From the NCBI GenBank assembly GCA_003224075.1, contig QHYF01000152.1:1-9509 (forward strand): a stretch of 9,509 nt of DNA, in the 5' to 3' direction. This DNA comes from Acidobacteriota bacterium. GTDB lineage: Bacteria; Acidobacteriota; Terriglobia; Acidiferrales; UBA7541. The notes under the pieces were generated by a model, which did not search any database, was not told the origin of the DNA, and saw only the letters and a program-made list of their open reading frames with translations. The position numbers and the translations under genes were made by a program. This document shows positions 7,721 through 9,509 of the stretch, one piece after another (position 1 is the first letter of the stretch; each line of letters starts with the position of its first letter).

Positions 7721-7776
7721 GCCTGAGAGTCTACACCCGTCCTCTCGATGGCGAAAGGATTCTCGTTTTTTCTCTT
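7721..7776 (+). promoter_or_regulatory. Possible leader attenuator upstream of thiG (THI-box-like fragment, hairpin and T-run)
   Basis: In the 303-base divergent gap, GCCTGAGAGT followed by ACACCCGT (7721-7740) resembles the CTGAGA...ACCCGT part of the thiamin-pyrophosphate (THI-box) aptamer. Directly after it, TCCTCTCG-ATGG-CGAAAGGA (7740-7759) forms an 8-bp stem with one mismatch. Six Ts at 7766-7771 in a T-rich stretch come next, which looks like an intrinsic terminator about 90 bases before thiG. The ACCTGAT and 3' GGCG-AGGGA segments of a canonical aptamer are missing or badly degraded, so I cannot call a TPP riboswitch. The rest of the gap (7560-7720 and 7777-7862) shows no gene. A GATAAT at 7615-7610 (minus) could be a -10 for the peptidase, but it has no good -35. 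Confidence 0.3.
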
Positions 7777-7862
7777 GGCGACTCAGTGTCCCGTCAGCTT
7801 TGTCTTCGCCTCGGAATCTTCGTCCCCGATTTGTCCCCACGCCCGCGAGGGTCTAAAATGCA

Positions 7863-8651
7863 ATGAGGTCGCCTATGCCGGATAACCTGGTCATCGCGGG
7901 CCGCGCGTTCCGCTCCCGCCTCATCGTGGGAACAGGGAAGTACCGCAGCTTTCCGGAAATGGCTCGCGCCCACGCCGCTTCCGGCGCGGAAATGGTCACG
8001 GTCGCCGTGCGCCGCGTCAATCTCACGGATCGTTCGAAAGAATCGCTCCTGGACTACATCGACCGCGAAAAGATCTTCATCTTGCCGAACACCGCCGCCT
8101 GCTATACCGCCGACGAAGCGATTCGCACGGCGCGCCTCGCCCGCGAGGCCGGTCTTTCGAATTGGGTCAAACTCGAAGTCATCGGCGACCAGCAAACTCT
8201 TTTCCCGGACACCGAGCAACTCGTCGAAGCCACCCGCGTCCTAGTGAAAGAAGGCTTCGTCGTTCTGCCTTACACTAATGACGACCTCATCGCCGCGCGC
8301 AAACTGATCGATGCCGGCGCCGCTGCCGTCATGCCTCTCGCGGCTCCCATTGGCTCCGGCCTCGGCGTGCAGAACCCCGCGAATCTTCGCATCCTCCGCG
8401 AGCGCATTACTGAAGTTCCCATGATCGTTGACGCCGGCGTGGGCACCGCCTCCGATGCCGCCGTCGCCATGGAACTGGGCGCCGATGGCGTGCTGATGAA
8501 CACGGCGATTGCCGAAGCGCAGGACGCGGTTCTCATGGCCGAAGCCATGCGCGACGCCGTGATTGCCGGCCGCAAATGTTACCTTGCCGGCCGCATGCCC
8601 AAGCGCCTCTACGCTTCGGCCTCTTCACCTCTTTCCGGCGTCGTGCGCTAG
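7863..8651 (+). CDS. thiG: Thiazole synthase ThiG
   Basis: ThiG makes the thiazole phosphate half of thiamin from 1-deoxy-D-xylulose 5-phosphate, dehydroglycine or iminoglycine, and the thiocarboxylate of the carrier protein ThiS, in the cytoplasm. The 262 residues fit the family's length and TIM-barrel fold. Visible marks are RLIVGTGKY (19-27), the NLTDRSKESLLDYI block (53-66), WVKLEVIGD with the Schiff-base Lys103 and Glu105, the phosphate-binding MPLAAPIGSGLG (157-168), VDAGVGT with Asp190, and LMNTAIAEA (211-219). All catalytic residues are present. Two starts are possible: ATG 7863, 11 bases after GAGGG (7847-7851), or ATG 7875 (258 residues), 6 bases after GAGG (7865-7868). The second gives the more usual N-terminus and the better-spaced site. 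No thiS, thiF, thiH, thiO, thiE or thiC lies in the window, so this copy stands apart from the usual cluster, at least on this side. Regulation may act through the leader structure upstream. Confidence 0.97.
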   Translation: MRSPMPDNLVIAGRAFRSRLIVGTGKYRSFPEMARAHAASGAEMVTVAVRRVNLTDRSKESLLDYIDREKIFILPNTAACYTADEAIRTARLAREAGLSNWVKLEVIGDQQTLFPDTEQLVEATRVLVKEGFVVLPYTNDDLIAARKLIDAGAAAVMPLAAPIGSGLGVQNPANLRILRERITEVPMIVDAGVGTASDAAVAMELGADGVLMNTAIAEAQDAVLMAEAMRDAVIAGRKCYLAGRMPKRLYASASSPLSGVVR

Positions 8652-8698
8652 GTTCGAGCAGCACGACCGTCAAATACAGTAGTGGAATTTCTCCTGGG

Positions 8699-9250
8699 TC
8701 AGTTTGGTGTGGCTCGTGATTTGCCGCCGGCAGGGCTCTTGGAATCCTTCATCATCTGCGCGATTTCCTGCTGCACGTGCTCCATCATCGCGTCCATTTG
8801 CTTCTGTAGAAGGGGCATCATGGCTTGCATCGCTTCCGCGGTAATCGCCGGCAATTCTTGGATGAGCTTTTGGCCTGTTGGAGTGCTGTAGAATGCGATG
8901 AGAGCGTCCACATCTCCTTTCGTGAAATGCTTCTGATAGACCGGCACCATCGCGTGCAGCATTTCATCCCACGGAAATGCCTTCATCGAGTCATCGATCA
9001 TCTTGTTCATGCGGTCTTCAAAATCCGGCGGCAACTTATCTTTCTGCTTCAAAAGCTGTTCGTGTATCATCTGGTGCTGCGGCTTAGCCATTGCGTCTAT
9101 CATTTTTGCCATCATTTCGCGCGCGCGCATTACTTCGAGATACTTTTGGACGTCTTCTTTGGTCGCCGGGGTGTCCGAAGCGGTCTGCTGTGCGAGGCTC
9201 AAGGAAGAACTACAAGCGCAAAGAATCGCCACGAAGAGAATCCGTTTCAT
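8699..9250 (-). CDS. Secreted DUF2059 domain protein
   Basis: This 183-residue protein has a clear signal peptide (cleavage near SLSLA|QQ, residue 20), so it should be periplasmic. The body is almost all helical, rich in Met, Gln and Lys. It carries the DUF2059 signature at about 95-150: VYQKHFTKGDVDALIAFY followed by STPTGQKLIQELP and a Met-rich helix. The tail (about 169-183) is short, polar and basic. The start is secure: GGAGG at 9261-9257 lies 6 bases before the ATG at 9250-9248. The gene converges on thiG with only 47 bases between the stop codons and no obvious terminator. It follows the DinB-family gene on the same strand after 115 bases. The function of the family is not known. The many methionines (clusters at about 44-61 and 141-167) are notable. 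Confidence 0.9.
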   Translation of the reverse strand: MKRILFVAILCACSSSLSLAQQTASDTPATKEDVQKYLEVMRAREMMAKMIDAMAKPQHQMIHEQLLKQKDKLPPDFEDRMNKMIDDSMKAFPWDEMLHAMVPVYQKHFTKGDVDALIAFYSTPTGQKLIQELPAITAEAMQAMMPLLQKQMDAMMEHVQQEIAQMMKDSKSPAGGKSRATPN

Positions 9251-9287
9251 GTTTCACCTCCATAGCAGCCTAATCCGGGCCAGACTC

Positions 9288-9321
9288 GTGCGCAAACAAA
9301 ATCTTGCACTGCGCTGCGCAC
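9288..9321. repeat. Inverted repeat between the DinB and DUF2059 genes
   Basis: GTGCGCA (9288-9294) and TGCGCAC (9315-9321) are perfect 7-bp arms around a 20-base spacer. They lie upstream of the DUF2059 ribosome binding site. There is no T-run next to either arm, so an operator or mRNA hairpin is as likely as a termination structure. Confidence 0.3.
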
Positions 9322-9365
9322 AACACACTGCGAACTTAACAGAAACGCACGCGGAAGAATGGTTT

Positions 9366-9509
9366 CTACGCTTGGGCGGTTTTCTTCGCTTGCGCGTCGT
9401 CGTAGCTCTCGCCGTAAATCGAGGGCACCTTCGCGCCCATGCAACGCAAATACGAGGAAAGCTGCCCGCGGTGGTGAATGGTGTGGTGCAGCCCCAACAT
9501 CACAAACGT
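9366..9509 (-). CDS. DinB family protein, C-terminal part (5' end outside window)
   Basis: The minus-strand frame open to the window edge ends at TAG 9368-9366 and gives 47 residues. It begins TFVMLGLHHTIHHRGQLSSY and continues with LRCMGAKVPSIYGESYDD. The HHTIHHRGQLSSYLR stretch is the hallmark last helix of the DinB / YfiT four-helix-bundle superfamily, which supplies metal-binding histidines, and the MG.KVPSIYG tail is typical of the end of these proteins. Many members are stress-inducible proteins or thiol-dependent transferases, but the exact function of this one cannot be read from a fragment. About 110-130 residues are expected to lie beyond base 9509. It is upstream of, and in the same direction as, the DUF2059 gene. 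Confidence 0.88.
   Translation of the reverse strand, partial: TFVMLGLHHTIHHRGQLSSYLRCMGAKVPSIYGESYDDAQAKKTAQA

Noticed and set aside
7681..7776. Canonical TPP riboswitch upstream of thiG
   Set aside because: Only CTGAGA and ACCCGT-like pieces are present. The ACCTGAT and 3' GGCG-AGGGA parts and the P4/P5 arm cannot be found in order, so I report only a possible leader structure.
9247..9444. 65-codon minus-strand frame overlapping the window-edge gene
   Set aside because: It is in another frame of the DinB-family fragment, which has the recognisable HHTIHHRGQ signature.

Overview
This window most likely comes from a soil-type member of the Acidobacteriota. That is an inference from the gene mix and from the style of the genes: GC-rich coding, many 'AQ' signal-peptide cleavage sites, a two-domain M16 peptidase, a DUF2059 protein and a DinB-family protein. 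No rRNA or phylogenetic marker is present to confirm it. The content is mostly housekeeping or envelope-related. I see no tRNA or rRNA gene, transposase, CRISPR array or phage gene.

Layout. Positions 1-226 hold no confident gene: there is a G-rich tract, and a 36-codon minus-strand ORF with a CxxC...CxC pattern. Positions 227-1411 (minus) encode a DUF2207-type exported membrane protein with an unusual multi-spanning C-terminus and no good start codon. Positions 1412-1649 are a divergent intergenic region with an 11-bp-arm inverted repeat and a perfect 11-bp tandem repeat. Positions 1650-3461 (plus) encode a long-chain acyl-CoA synthetase. Positions 3650-4648 (plus) encode an exported, probably beta-barrel, outer-membrane protein. 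Positions 4839-7559 (minus) encode a secreted two-domain M16 zinc peptidase, whose start I place at the ATG behind a strong ribosome binding site. Positions 7560-7862 are a divergent leader region with a THI-box-like fragment and a hairpin followed by a T-run. Positions 7863-8651 (plus) encode thiazole synthase ThiG. Positions 8699-9250 (minus) encode a secreted DUF2059 protein. Positions 9366-9509 (minus) are the C-terminal end of a DinB-family protein that continues beyond the window.

The genes do not form one pathway. The acyl-CoA synthetase activates fatty acids for degradation or lipid synthesis, ThiG makes the thiazole half of thiamin, and four proteins (DUF2207, barrel, M16, DUF2059) are exported. 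Neighbouring genes are mostly divergent or convergent, so most are probably transcribed alone. Two pairs could be co-transcribed by orientation: acyl-CoA synthetase with the barrel protein, and DinB with DUF2059. The gaps (188 and 115 bp) are large enough for separate promoters.

The first 1.6 kb looks lower in GC and less biased at third codon positions than the rest. I did not find a convincing new multi-gene system. The points most worth a second look are the leader upstream of thiG, the repeat cluster at 1443-1501, the DUF2207 architecture with its start problem, and the small Cys-rich ORF at 49-159.
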